Shown here one piece after another: positions 1-8,721 of a stretch of DNA of 64,000 nt. The stretch covers positions 184,929 to 248,928 of the forward strand of contig NZ_KE384381.1 in the NCBI RefSeq assembly GCF_000425465.1, read 5' to 3'. The position numbers and the translations under genes were made by a program. Source of the stretch: Flavobacterium filum DSM 17961 (GTDB lineage: Bacteria > Bacteroidota > Bacteroidia > Flavobacteriales > Flavobacteriaceae). Numbering within the stretch: position 1 is the first letter of the stretch; each line of letters starts with the position of its first letter. The notes beneath the pieces were generated by a model, which was not told the DNA's origin, ran no database searches, and saw nothing but the letters and a program-made list of their open reading frames with translations.

Positions 1-372
1 TGCTACTAACGTTTTACCCGTACCTGTTTGACCAACCATAATGATGTTACTTTTCTCAATTTCCACATCATCATCATGAGTCTTCTGCATCAATCGTTTG
101 TAGTGATTATACACCGCAACAGACATTACTTTTTTGGTTTGGTCCTGACCAATCACATATTGATCTAAAAATGCTCGGATTTCTTTCGGTTTTTTGAGCA
201 CTAAATCACCCAAGCCATGTGAATGCTTGTTTTGCTTTAGTTCTTCTAAAACAATTCCGTGTGCCTGATCGATACATTTATCACAAATGTGAGCATCAAT
301 TCCGGCGATTAACAAATTTGTTTCGGGTTTCTTTCTTCCACAGAAAGAACATTCCAACATTTCTTTTGCCAT
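1..372 (-). CDS. clpX: ClpX, ATP-dependent Clp protease ATP-binding subunit (N-terminal part; C-terminus outside window)
   Basis: The AAA+ unfoldase ClpX feeds substrates into the ClpP chamber in the cytoplasm. Only the first 124 codons are in the window. The N-terminal zinc-binding domain is visible, with cysteines at residues 8, 11, 30 and 33, and the Walker A motif GQTGTGKT lies just before the window edge. The ATG at 372 opens directly into the [12 protein letters not shown] start typical of the family. It lies 48 bp downstream of clpP and completes the classical tig-clpP-clpX order, so co-transcription is likely. Confidence 0.97.
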   Translation of the reverse strand, partial: MAKEMLECSFCGRKKPETNLLIAGIDAHICDKCIDQAHGIVLEELKQNKHSHGLGDLVLKKPKEIRAFLDQYVIGQDQTKKVMSVAVYNHYKRLMQKTHDDDVEIEKSNIIMVGQTGTGKTLVA

Positions 373-420
373 TGTTTATGGTAATTGGTTATAGGTAATT
401 GGTAAATCCTTTCCCTAAAA

Positions 421-1080
421 CTATTTTCTTCTTAACACTTCATCAATCATTCCGTATTCTTTCGCTTCATCAGCAATCATCCAATAATCGCGTTCAGAAT
501 CTTTATACACTTTTTCAAAAGATTGCCCGGAATGATTAGCAATAATTTGATACAATTCATCCTTCAACTTCAACATTTCTTTCAAGTTGATTTCCATATC
601 AGTAGCAACACCTTGTGCCCCACCTGATGGTTGATGAATCATTACTCTTGAATGCGGTAAAGCTGAACGTTTTCCGGCAGCACCGGCACATAACAATACG
701 GCTCCCATTGAAGCAGCCATACCTGTACAAATAGTAGCAACATCAGGTTTTACATATTGCATGGTATCATAAATCCCTAAACCGGCATATACACTTCCGC
801 CCGGAGAATTGATATAAATTTGAATGTCTTTTGAAGCATCAACACTTTCCAAAAACAATAACTGAGCTTGAATAATGTTGGCCACATAATCGTCAACGCC
901 GGTTCCCAAAAAGATGATTCTATCCATCATCAAACGAGAAAAAACGTCTAATTGCGATACATTTAATTGACGTTCTTCAATGATGTAAGGGGTCATTCCG
1001 CTTACAATTTTATCGTAATACATGCTGTTCACACCGTGGTGTTTGGTAGCAAATTTTTTAAATTCTTTTCCGAAATTCAT
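421..1080 (-). CDS. clpP: ClpP, ATP-dependent Clp protease proteolytic subunit
   Basis: This is the serine protease subunit of ClpXP. At 219 aa it is slightly longer than the E. coli enzyme because of about 27 extra N-terminal residues. The catalytic triad is intact: Ser124 in GMAASMGA, His149 in VMIHQPSGG and Asp198 in SERDYW. Each is offset by exactly 27 from the E. coli residues 97, 122 and 171. The gene lies between tig and clpX on the same strand. The N-terminal extension may be a propeptide removed by self-processing, as in other ClpPs (inference). Confidence 0.97.
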   Translation of the reverse strand: MNFGKEFKKFATKHHGVNSMYYDKIVSGMTPYIIEERQLNVSQLDVFSRLMMDRIIFLGTGVDDYVANIIQAQLLFLESVDASKDIQIYINSPGGSVYAGLGIYDTMQYVKPDVATICTGMAASMGAVLLCAGAAGKRSALPHSRVMIHQPSGGAQGVATDMEINLKEMLKLKDELYQIIANHSGQSFEKVYKDSERDYWMIADEAKEYGMIDEVLRRK

Positions 1081-1102
1081 CTTAAATAGGCTTTTTTGAA
1101 CT

Positions 1103-1145
1103 GCTCTTTTAAACGTAAAAGAGCGTCAAATTTTACATTTGACGC
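1103..1145 (-). terminator. Two abutting hairpins between tig and clpP (terminator or attenuator)
   Basis: Read on the minus strand, stem GCGTCAAAT/ATTTGACGC (1123-1145) is followed by TCTTTT. A second stem, GCTCTTTTA/TAAAAGAGC (1103-1124), shares two bases with the first. The pair separates tig from clpP and could end or partly attenuate transcription from tig. It is seen by eye only, and no folding energy was computed. Confidence 0.5.
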
Positions 1146-1173
1146 CCAAAGATACTACTTTTTTTGAAAATTC

Positions 1174-2499
1174 TTATTCTCCATACATTTCTTTAACGAA
1201 CTGTTCGTAAGAAACTTCTTTTGTCTTAGCTTTTACTTTTTCTTTGAAAAGACCTAACATCTTTTCGTTCATCACTTGTTCAGACAATCTTTTTACTTCG
1301 TCTTGATTAGAAAGTACACGGGCAACGATTCCGTCAATATCTTCCTGAGTTGGATTCATTTGACCAAACTGAGCCATTTGTTTCTTGATTAATTCAGAAG
1401 TATACGCTTTCAAATCATCAAATGTAATTTGTAAGTTGTTTTCTGTCATTACTTTACCTTCAATCAATTGGTAACGAAGACCTCTTTCAGATTTCGCAAA
1501 TTCTTCTCTTGCTTCTTCTTCAGTTAATGGCTTTTCACCAGCGTTTTGTAGCCATTTAATTAAAAATTCAGATGGCAAATCAAATTTGGTGCTTTCTAAC
1601 AAAAATTCAGTTACATCGTTTAAGAATTTTTGATCGGCTTGTTGAGCAAATTGTTTTTCAGCATCTTCTTTGATTTTAGCTTTCACTTCATCAACAGAAG
1701 TTACATTTCCTTCTCCAAACAACTTATCAAATAATTCTTGATTTAATTCTGCTTTTTCGCTTGTAGTAATTCCTTCAATTTTTACAGCTACTTCAACCTC
1801 TAAACCATGTACTATATCATGATCTACTTTCAAATAATCCATTAACTTGTGGTCGTCATCAAATAGGCCTTTTGTATTTACTTCCACAACATCTCCCACC
1901 TTTTTTCCGATGAATTTTTTGGCAGTTTTTTTATCTTTAAAAACATCCAAAGAAATGGAAGTTGTATTATTGATTCCGTTTGCTTCGTTTGTGAACGTTA
2001 CATTCAAATCGTCTCCTTCTTCAACGGTATCTTTCGAAATTAATTTTCCGTATTGTTTTTGGATTCTCTCCACTTGATCGTTCAACATTTTATCATCAGC
2101 AATAATTTTGAAAGATGTAATGTTGTTTTTAGCGGATAAATCTACTGCGAATTCAGGAGCTAATCCCAATTCAAAATCAAACGTAAAATCTTCTTTATCC
2201 CAATCAAAATCTTGGGTTACTTTTGGTAGCGGATTTCCTAAAATATCTAATTTTTCCTCTACTAAATATTTATTCAAATTTTCTTGCAAAACTTTGTTTA
2301 CTTCTTCTAACAACACAGCTTTTCCATATTGTTTCTGAATTAAACTCATTGGCACAGCTCCTTTTCTAAAACCTGGAATGGAAGCATTTTTACGGTAATC
2401 TGCTAATACTTTTTCTACTTTAGAAGCATAATCATTTTTGGAAACTTCAACGGTAACCACCGCATTCAAAGCGTCCACATTTGTTCTTGTGATATTCAT
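1174..2499 (-). CDS. tig: Trigger factor, ribosome-associated chaperone
   Basis: Trigger factor binds ribosomal protein uL23 at the exit tunnel and shields nascent chains. This 441-aa protein has the ribosome-docking signature GFRKGAVP at residues 43-50. A divergent PPIase-like middle region (about residues 150-250) is followed by a long helical C-terminal chaperone region. The middle region is poorly conserved, as is usual in Bacteroidota, so isomerase activity is uncertain. A near-perfect Bacteroidota promoter lies just upstream. clpP and clpX follow on the same strand. Confidence 0.93.
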   Translation of the reverse strand: MNITRTNVDALNAVVTVEVSKNDYASKVEKVLADYRKNASIPGFRKGAVPMSLIQKQYGKAVLLEEVNKVLQENLNKYLVEEKLDILGNPLPKVTQDFDWDKEDFTFDFELGLAPEFAVDLSAKNNITSFKIIADDKMLNDQVERIQKQYGKLISKDTVEEGDDLNVTFTNEANGINNTTSISLDVFKDKKTAKKFIGKKVGDVVEVNTKGLFDDDHKLMDYLKVDHDIVHGLEVEVAVKIEGITTSEKAELNQELFDKLFGEGNVTSVDEVKAKIKEDAEKQFAQQADQKFLNDVTEFLLESTKFDLPSEFLIKWLQNAGEKPLTEEEAREEFAKSERGLRYQLIEGKVMTENNLQITFDDLKAYTSELIKKQMAQFGQMNPTQEDIDGIVARVLSNQDEVKRLSEQVMNEKMLGLFKEKVKAKTKEVSYEQFVKEMYGE

Positions 2500-2526
2500 T
2501 TCTGTTTACATACTAAAATTGGGTGG

Positions 2527-2557
2527 CAAAAGTACAACTTTTAAACCACCCAACCAA
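2527..2557 (-). promoter_or_regulatory. Bacteroidota-type promoter of tig
   Basis: On the minus strand a -33 element TTG (2557-2555) is followed after 20 nt by the -7 element TACTTTTG (2534-2527), which fits TAnnTTTG exactly. The tig ATG begins 28 nt further on. Confidence 0.7.
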
Positions 2558-2595
2558 GTAATAATCTATTGAATTTTAAAATATTCTAAGCGTTT

Positions 2596-2943
2596 TTAAC
2601 GCTCTTCTTTTCCGGTTAATTTATACACTAATGATTGAGAAATGGAGAGAATGATACTAAAAAACATGGCCGTCCAAAATGATTCTACATAAAATCCTCC
2701 CACAATATTGCTACATAACAGTACCAAAAGAGCATTTATCACCAATAAAAACAACCCTAACGTAAGAATAGTAACCGGTAAAGTAAACAAGATAATGATT
2801 GGCTTGATAAACACATTTAACAAACCTAAAATGATAGCTACATATACGGATTGAATAAAACTATCCACTTTGACCCCCGGCAACAAATGAGCAATTAACA
2901 TTACCAATCCGGCTGTTACTAATATTCGAATGACTAAATTCAT
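2596..2943 (-). CDS. Holin-like small integral membrane protein (phage holin superfamily IV type)
   Basis: This 115-aa protein is almost entirely hydrophobic, with four predicted membrane segments (about residues 5-22, 30-48, 52-75 and 85-107) and short charged tails. The layout matches the 4-TMS 'phage holin family IV' proteins that are common as housekeeping genes in Bacteroidota and are not evidence of a prophage. No phage genes lie nearby. Function is unknown. It sits 32 bp after the esterase gene on the same strand, and no clear terminator separates them. Confidence 0.7.
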   Translation of the reverse strand: MNLVIRILVTAGLVMLIAHLLPGVKVDSFIQSVYVAIILGLLNVFIKPIIILFTLPVTILTLGLFLLVINALLVLLCSNIVGGFYVESFWTAMFFSIILSISQSLVYKLTGKEER

Positions 2944-2975
2944 ATTTAAAAGTTTTTATAAATGTATAAAAAAAA

Positions 2976-3761
2976 TTACCTTTTCAAAAATTGGTTCACA
3001 ATTGAAAAAAATAATTGTGGATTTTCGGCATGCAGCCAATGTCCGGCTCCGAGAATAGTTTCAAATTGAGCCAAAGGAAAAAATTGACGGATTTCATCAT
3101 GTTCTTCATTTTTGATGTAATTGGAATTGCCTCCTTTGATGAATAAAGTTGCTTTCGAAAATAGTGCTCCTTCAGGCAAGGCCGTTCCAACTTGCTCAAT
3201 TTCTGCATTAAAAGCCTTTAAATTGAATCGGAAAGCCAATTGACCGGGTTCTTTCCAATATAAGCTTTTCATTAAAAACTGTCGAGTACCAAAATCAGGA
3301 ATGTATTTCTTCAAAATTTCATCCACTTCACTTCTTTCTGGTTTTAAAGAAAAATCAACTGCATTTAATCCGGCTAAAATATCCTGATGATGCGGACGAT
3401 AATATCTCGGACCAATATCCGCAACAATTAATTTATGAATCATTTCCGGATGATTTATAGCCAAAAACATGGCTACTTTTCCTCCCATGGAATGACCAAT
3501 AATGTCTATTTTATCAAGCTGATGAAATGTACAGTAATTTATAACATCTTCAACCATCACTTGATAATTGAATTCATCTGAATGAAAACTTCTTCCGTGA
3601 TTTCTTAAGTCAAGCATGTGGACTTGAAATCCTTTATCGGCAAATTGAGTACCAAGCGTTTTCCAATTATCAGACATACCGAGAAAACCATGCAAAATCA
3701 AAAGCGGTTTACCAGAACCTTCAATTTTTGAATGTAGTATCATGTAATTTTTTGTTGGCAA
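2976..3761 (-). CDS. Alpha/beta-fold hydrolase (YbfF-like esterase)
   Basis: This 261-aa cytoplasmic alpha/beta hydrolase has the oxyanion region HGFLGMSDNW at residues 24-33, the nucleophile elbow GHSMGG with Ser91, and the catalytic His241 in GAGHWLH. The HGFLG...DNW signature and overall length resemble the YbfF acyl-CoA/carboxyl-esterase group. The natural substrate cannot be told from sequence. A later in-frame ATG exists at residue 7. The first is kept because residues 1-6 do not break the fold; either is possible. Confidence 0.8.
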   Translation of the reverse strand: MPTKNYMILHSKIEGSGKPLLILHGFLGMSDNWKTLGTQFADKGFQVHMLDLRNHGRSFHSDEFNYQVMVEDVINYCTFHQLDKIDIIGHSMGGKVAMFLAINHPEMIHKLIVADIGPRYYRPHHQDILAGLNAVDFSLKPERSEVDEILKKYIPDFGTRQFLMKSLYWKEPGQLAFRFNLKAFNAEIEQVGTALPEGALFSKATLFIKGGNSNYIKNEEHDEIRQFFPLAQFETILGAGHWLHAENPQLFFSIVNQFLKR

Positions 3762-3789
3762 GTTAAGTAATTACGGATAAATACTCAAA

Positions 3790-4875
3790 TTAGTACCTTC
3801 TTCCTTTCCATTCAAATGGACCAAATAATGACCAAACTGCAACAGCTGTACTAAAAAATGGATAGAGTAAATAGGTCGCAAAAAGATGTTTCAATCGAAT
3901 TTGATAAAAATTAGCTACTTGAAAAGCTAGAAAAATATCGATTAACCCTTTTAAAATCAGTAAAGTCACTACTTCAAATTTTCCAAAAAAAAGCAAAATT
4001 AACGCTCCAATAAATGCACTATTTGTCAGAAAAACCACAATTGCTGTCGTTTTACCCATGAAAGAAGAATAAGCCGTTGATTTTCCGGCCCATCGCACTC
4101 GTTGATGAAAAAGTTTTTTCCATGATGAAGCACTTTTTGTTATCACATAAAAATTAGCATCTTTCAAAAATTGTACTCGTTCAGGAAATTTTTTAACTGC
4201 TTTTTGCAACAGAAAAACATCATCACCACTGGCAAGTTGTTCATTTCCTAAAAAGCCATTCAATGTGTTGAAAAAGGTTTTTGAGTAAGAAAAGTTGGCT
4301 CCATTGCACATAAATGGATTTTTTAACCCAAAACTACCCAAGGTAACCGCTTGCAAACTTGCCATTTCAATTTGCTGAAAATAAGTTAAAAAATTATCCT
4401 CTTTTTGAAAAAAAACTGGGCCGGCTACCATTTCAGCGGAAGTGTGATGAATAAAGTCCGACAACTTAATCAACCAATCCGAAGGCACTAAACAATCGGC
4501 ATCGGTGGTTACAATCCAATTCATTTTTGAGTGGTGGATAGCTAATTCAATGGCTGCTTTTTTTGGCGAAAGCGATTTTTCAGATACATTCAATAAAACA
4601 ATCGGCAAATCGAAACCGGAAATTTGAAAATCATCTTCAGAATGATCGTTGACTAAAATAATCTCAAAATCATCTCGATGATATTTTAACTGTTGAAAAG
4701 AAAAAAGTAGTGCTTTTAAATTTTCTGCTTCATTTCGAAAAGGAACCACAATACTAAAAGTAATTCTTTCTGAATTTACATGAAAATCACTCTTCTTATA
4801 TTTTCTAAATCCCAACAAAAAAGCGAATAGTAACAATAAATAAATTCCGAAAATACAATATAATACAATCATCAT
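3790..4875 (-). CDS. Family 2 glycosyltransferase, membrane-anchored
   Basis: This 361-aa processive-type GT2 enzyme has one N-terminal membrane segment (about residues 3-22), a catalytic GT-A domain and two or three C-terminal membrane segments (about 270-350). VNDHS and the metal-binding TTDADC are visible in the catalytic domain, and R-V-R-W-A-G-K resembles the QxxRW acceptor motif. The substrate is unknown; cell-surface polysaccharide or glycolipid is the usual role. Its ATG overlaps the stop of the upstream membrane protein (ATGA at 4872-4875), so the two are probably translationally coupled. Confidence 0.82.
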   Translation of the reverse strand: MMIVLYCIFGIYLLLLFAFLLGFRKYKKSDFHVNSERITFSIVVPFRNEAENLKALLFSFQQLKYHRDDFEIILVNDHSEDDFQISGFDLPIVLLNVSEKSLSPKKAAIELAIHHSKMNWIVTTDADCLVPSDWLIKLSDFIHHTSAEMVAGPVFFQKEDNFLTYFQQIEMASLQAVTLGSFGLKNPFMCNGANFSYSKTFFNTLNGFLGNEQLASGDDVFLLQKAVKKFPERVQFLKDANFYVITKSASSWKKLFHQRVRWAGKSTAYSSFMGKTTAIVVFLTNSAFIGALILLFFGKFEVVTLLILKGLIDIFLAFQVANFYQIRLKHLFATYLLYPFFSTAVAVWSLFGPFEWKGRRY

Positions 4876-5828
4876 GAAATGTTTAACGGCTTATATTTCA
4901 CAACATAAAAAGTACCAATTAAAACCGGCAGCACTAAATTCATGAGCCACATTAACGTGGTGATAGAAACAATAATCCATTCATCAACGCCTAATTTTCC
5001 AAACAAAAAAACAGCTATACTTCCTTTAATTACTACATCCATCAAGTGAATTGTTGGGATAATGGAAGCCAAAAAATACATGGTAAAAATCGTCAAAATA
5101 GCATCCGAATAAGAAATTTCAACATGAAAAATCAACAATAAAACGTAAAATTGATGGGAAAACAACAAATACCTCAAAACGGAATATTGAAAATTGGCAA
5201 AGTGTTTCCTTGCCGGAAAAAGTCTAATTCTTCCCCATAAATGTTCGATGGAATACCCATAAAAGCTCCACTTTTTAATTTTAAAAATAAATATAAGTAT
5301 CCCTAAAATGAGTAGTATTGGCAACCAAAAAAGATAACTGTTTTCAAACGATTCATAATCTCCAAAAAGTGGGGAAAGGATAAATAGAAATAAAACACCT
5401 ATTATACCAAAAAAAACCGTCACTAACATTTGAGTACTGTTTCCTAAAAAATTGAGGAAAATTATTTTTTTTGTCTTTTCTTTCGAATAATACAAACATT
5501 TTGCAGCATATTCTCCTACTCTGTTTGGCGTAAAAATAGAGGCCGTTAAAGAGCCTAGAGATTGTTCAACCGCTTTAGAAAAAGTGATTTTTGTAAAACT
5601 GGATACTAAATTTTTCCATTTCAAACATTCCAAAACCCAATTCAGTACAGACATTGAAAGGATTCCTGTAAAAGTGATGAAGCTAAATCGGTCTACCATT
5701 ACATTCCAATTCACTCCCTCCTGTTTTTGTTTTAATTCGGAAAGTAAAAAAAATACCGCTCCACAAACAATGAAAAGTTTGATGAGAACCAAAAGGATTT
5801 GTTTAGTTTTGTATGAAATTGAAATCAT
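4872..5828 (-). CDS. Lysylphosphatidylglycerol-synthase/flippase-like transmembrane protein
   Basis: This 318-aa protein has about eight hydrophobic segments and resembles the flippase-like 'lysylphosphatidylglycerol synthase TM region' family. The short motif NRVGEYAAK is typical of it. No synthase (aminoacyl transfer) domain is present, so a lipid-transport role alongside the adjacent glycosyltransferase is an inference. I chose the ATG at 5828. A longer frame starting from TTG at 5888 would overlap the divergent ruvC start by 7 bp. Confidence 0.68.
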   Translation of the reverse strand: MISISYKTKQILLVLIKLFIVCGAVFFLLSELKQKQEGVNWNVMVDRFSFITFTGILSMSVLNWVLECLKWKNLVSSFTKITFSKAVEQSLGSLTASIFTPNRVGEYAAKCLYYSKEKTKKIIFLNFLGNSTQMLVTVFFGIIGVLFLFILSPLFGDYESFENSYLFWLPILLILGILIFIFKIKKWSFYGYSIEHLWGRIRLFPARKHFANFQYSVLRYLLFSHQFYVLLLIFHVEISYSDAILTIFTMYFLASIIPTIHLMDVVIKGSIAVFLFGKLGVDEWIIVSITTLMWLMNLVLPVLIGTFYVVKYKPLNIS

Positions 5829-5881
5829 TAACACAAAGAAACAAACTTTTCGTTTGATTCCTTTAACATTATCAAAAAAGA

Positions 5882-6439
5882 TTGGCAAACGAACGCATCA
5901 TATTAGGCATTGACCCCGGAACCACCATTATGGGATTTGGTTTAATTAAAGTGGTGAACAAAAAAATGGAGTTCATGCAGTTGAACGAATTGATTTTAAG
6001 CAAATACGACGATCATTACACCAAATTAAAAATCATTTTTGAACGAACCATCGAGCTGATTGAAACCCATCATCCGGACGAAATTGCGATTGAAGCTCCT
6101 TTTTTCGGTAAAAACGTACAATCTATGCTCAAACTCGGAAGAGCTCAAGGGGTTGCGATGGCAGCCGGATTGTCACGACAAATTCCGATTACGGAATACG
6201 AACCTAAAAAGATAAAAATGGCCATCACCGGTAACGGAAATGCCAGTAAAGAACAAGTGGCTAAAATGTTGCAACAGTTGTTAGGCTTGAAGGAATTGCC
6301 TAAAAACTTGGATTCTACCGATGGTTTGGCGGCAGCAGTTTGTCATTTTTTTAATTCAGGAAAAGTGATTGGAGAAAAAAGCTATTCAGGTTGGGATGCT
6401 TTTGTGAAACAGAATGAGGATAAAATCAGTAAGAGATAA
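5882..6439 (+). CDS. ruvC: RuvC, crossover junction endodeoxyribonuclease
   Basis: RuvC is the Holliday-junction resolvase of homologous recombination. It acts as a dimer with RuvAB. The protein is 185 aa, and the acidic active site is complete: Asp11 in GIDPGT, Glu71 in IEAPFFGKN, and Asp144 and Asp147 in NLDSTDGLAAA. Translation appears to start at TTG (5882), because no in-frame ATG precedes the conserved GIDPGT. It is transcribed divergently from the membrane protein to its left. Confidence 0.95.
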   Translation: MANERIILGIDPGTTIMGFGLIKVVNKKMEFMQLNELILSKYDDHYTKLKIIFERTIELIETHHPDEIAIEAPFFGKNVQSMLKLGRAQGVAMAAGLSRQIPITEYEPKKIKMAITGNGNASKEQVAKMLQQLLGLKELPKNLDSTDGLAAAVCHFFNSGKVIGEKSYSGWDAFVKQNEDKISKR

Positions 6440-6518
6440 ATCACAAAAAAATATTTGTTAAAAAAACCTTAAAACTAAAAATTTTCTTATGTTTGTTTTT
6501 TAATCAAACTTATTTACA

Positions 6519-7346
6519 ATGAAAATTTTAAAATTTATCTTAATTTTTGTACTAGCAGGTTTAACATCTTGTTCATCTGACAGCAGTGGCGGAAGCTCAG
6601 TTTCTAATGCTTTAACTGTTAACGGAACTACTGTTACACTAGGTACTGTAATTGCACAAAAAAGTGAAGAATCACTTTTTATTTATGCAAGTGCCTCTGA
6701 CGGCTCTTCAATTCAAATTGGTTTTAACAAATATGGCAATTTGGAATCAGTAATTTATGATGACCAAAATTTTAATTCGTTTTACAATTACCAATATTTT
6801 AAATCCAATTATTTTGATTTTGATTTAATTTCAATTAACGAAAGTAATAATTCAGTAAAAATATCTTACTCAGGTACATTATATAGTAATGAAAATGATT
6901 TGGAATCCAATAGTATTTCAATTTCCGGAAGTTTCAATGTTAATTATATCAACCAAACTCCATTAATTGAAGGTCTAGGTTTAAGTTGTAAAATTGGTGG
7001 TCAAAATTGGTATGAAACGGATTTTTGGGACAATGGTTTTTCGAATGTTGATAGAAAATTTATCAGCGATGATGATAAAATGATTATCATGAATTTTGAA
7101 GATGAATCTATAGAACCAGGCACTTATACTTTTAATGGCAGCAATGTAAATAAATTAAGCCTTGCAAAATTTAATACAACTACCAAAGAATATGATAGTT
7201 ACAATACTAGCGGAACAGTAACCATTACTTCAAATACAATAGTTTCTGGAGTAGTTCGTGTAATTGAAGGAACATTTAGTTTTACGGCTACCAACGGTTC
7301 TAATACAATAGAAGTCACTAACGGTACATTTAAAACTAACTTTTAA
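6519..7346 (+). CDS. Lipoprotein, DUF6252-like
   Basis: This 275-aa exported protein has a clear lipoprotein signal: a short hydrophobic leader and lipobox LTSC with Cys18, followed by a Ser/Gly-rich linker. The Ser/Asp/Gly start after Cys is compatible with surface export in Flavobacteriia. The C-terminal part resembles DUF6252, with an SCKIGGQNWYE entry strand and a closing EGTFSFTATNG...VTNGTFKTNF region. Function is unknown. It stands alone between ruvC and hemW with a 38-bp gap before hemW. Confidence 0.7.
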   Translation: MKILKFILIFVLAGLTSCSSDSSGGSSVSNALTVNGTTVTLGTVIAQKSEESLFIYASASDGSSIQIGFNKYGNLESVIYDDQNFNSFYNYQYFKSNYFDFDLISINESNNSVKISYSGTLYSNENDLESNSISISGSFNVNYINQTPLIEGLGLSCKIGGQNWYETDFWDNGFSNVDRKFISDDDKMIIMNFEDESIEPGTYTFNGSNVNKLSLAKFNTTTKEYDSYNTSGTVTITSNTIVSGVVRVIEGTFSFTATNGSNTIEVTNGTFKTNF

Positions 7347-7384
7347 ATTATCCCTTCTATAAAATAAATATATTTGCCAGACCT

Positions 7385-8542
7385 ATGTCTGGCATTTATA
7401 TTCATATCCCCTTCTGCAAGCAAGCTTGTCACTATTGCGACTTTCACTTTTCAACTTCAATGAAAAAGAAAGACGAGATGGTTTTGGCTTTAGCGAAAGA
7501 AATTGCCATGCGAAAAGAGGAATTCAAAAATGAAGTGGTTGAAACTATTTATTTCGGCGGAGGAACTCCATCTATATTAACGATTGAAGATTTGCGATTG
7601 TTGATTGATGAAGTGAATAAAAATTATAATGTCATTGAAAACCCTGAAATAACAGTAGAAGCTAATCCCGATGACTTATCCTCCGAGTTGTCATTTCGAG
7701 GAACGAGAAATCTCTTTGAGGAACTCAAAGTAATCGGAGTAAACCGTCTCTCCATTGGCATTCAATCTTTTTTTGAAGAGGATTTGAAAATGATGAATCG
7801 GGCTCATAATGCCCAAGAAGCCAAAAAGTGTTTGGAAGAAGCAACCAAACATTTCGACAACATTTCCCTTGATTTGATTTATGGTATTCCTGGAATGAGT
7901 AATGAAAAATGGATGCAAAATATTGAAACAGCTTTGTCTTTTGGCATTCCACACTTTTCAAGTTATGCGTTGACGGTTGAACCTAAAACCGCATTACATT
8001 CATTTATTCAAAAAGGAATTATTCCGGTCCCGGATGATGAAGTGGCTCAGGAACATTTTGAAATTTTGGTTGAAAAATTGGAAGAAGCCGGTTTCATTCA
8101 CTACGAATTATCCAATTTTGGAAAGGAAAACTATTTTTCCAGAAACAATTCGAGTTATTGGCTGGGTAAAAAATACATCGGCATTGGTCCGTCGGCTCAC
8201 AGTTATGATGGTGAAAAACGGGGTTGGAATGTGTCGAATAATACAAAGTATATCAAATCCATTCAAGAAGGAAAATTGCCCATTGAAACCGAAACGTTAT
8301 CCAAAACCGATCGCTACAACGAATATGTGATGACGGGTTTGCGAACCATTTGGGGAATTTCGTTGGATAGAATTTTAAACGAATTTGGTCAAACCTATTT
8401 AGACTACCTCAACCAACTAGCCACCAAATATATTGAAGATCATTTGCTTTTTGTGGATGAAAATATTTTGCGAACCACTCGAAAAGGTAAGTTTTTGAGC
8501 GATGGGATTGCTTCTGATCTTTTCATGTTGAATTTAAGTTAA
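7385..8542 (+). CDS. hemW: HemW-like radical SAM haem chaperone
   Basis: HemW inserts haem into target proteins. It is related to HemN but lacks oxidase activity. This 385-aa protein has the radical SAM cluster CxxxCxYC at residues 11-18 followed by DFHFS, the SAM-binding GGGTPS, and the family segments VNRLSIGIQSF and NRAHNA. The Y-C-D-F-H context fits HemW rather than HemN. Unusually, residues 102-110 (LSFRGTRNL) are encoded by a copy of a dispersed repeat that falls in frame in a loop before VNRLSIG. The frame is intact, so the protein is probably functional. Confidence 0.9.
   Translation: MSGIYIHIPFCKQACHYCDFHFSTSMKKKDEMVLALAKEIAMRKEEFKNEVVETIYFGGGTPSILTIEDLRLLIDEVNKNYNVIENPEITVEANPDDLSSELSFRGTRNLFEELKVIGVNRLSIGIQSFFEEDLKMMNRAHNAQEAKKCLEEATKHFDNISLDLIYGIPGMSNEKWMQNIETALSFGIPHFSSYALTVEPKTALHSFIQKGIIPVPDDEVAQEHFEILVEKLEEAGFIHYELSNFGKENYFSRNNSSYWLGKKYIGIGPSAHSYDGEKRGWNVSNNTKYIKSIQEGKLPIETETLSKTDRYNEYVMTGLRTIWGISLDRILNEFGQTYLDYLNQLATKYIEDHLLFVDENILRTTRKGKFLSDGIASDLFMLNLS
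7688..7714 (+). repeat. Dispersed REP-like repeat lying inside hemW
   Basis: This 27-bp stretch has the form TTGTCATTTCGAGG/AACGAGAAATCTC. A close relative occurs in inverse orientation at 56140-56168. Copies of this type are normally intergenic in Flavobacteriaceae. Here it sits in frame within coding sequence. Confidence 0.65.
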
Positions 8543-8543
8543 T

Positions 8544-8710
8544 TTTTAACATTAAGAAGTTAGGGATAATTAAGGTTTTCATTAAGCCTTTATTTATTTT
8601 TACTAAATTTGAAAAAGGTTTTAACATTAAGAAGTTAAGGAAAATTAAGGTCTTCATTAAGTCTTAACTAAACTTAATGAAATCACCCTTAATTTCTTAA
8701 TGTTATAAAA
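8544..8710. repeat. Intergenic repeat cluster: two direct copies and one inverted copy
   Basis: The 179-bp gap after hemW contains TTTTAACATTAAGAAGTTA twice in direct orientation (8544-8562 and from 8619, each followed by similar AATTAAGG and TTCATTAAG tails). A third, inverted copy ends in TTTCTTAATGTTATAAAA (8673-8710). Copies two and three form a long imperfect hairpin of about 92 bp, like a small non-autonomous element. It may also act as a transcription end for hemW. Confidence 0.6.
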
Positions 8711-8721
8711 AAGTTGAAAAA

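Noticed and set aside
2596..2943. Holin as sign of a prophage
   Set aside because: The family is widespread as ordinary chromosomal genes, and no phage genes are adjacent.
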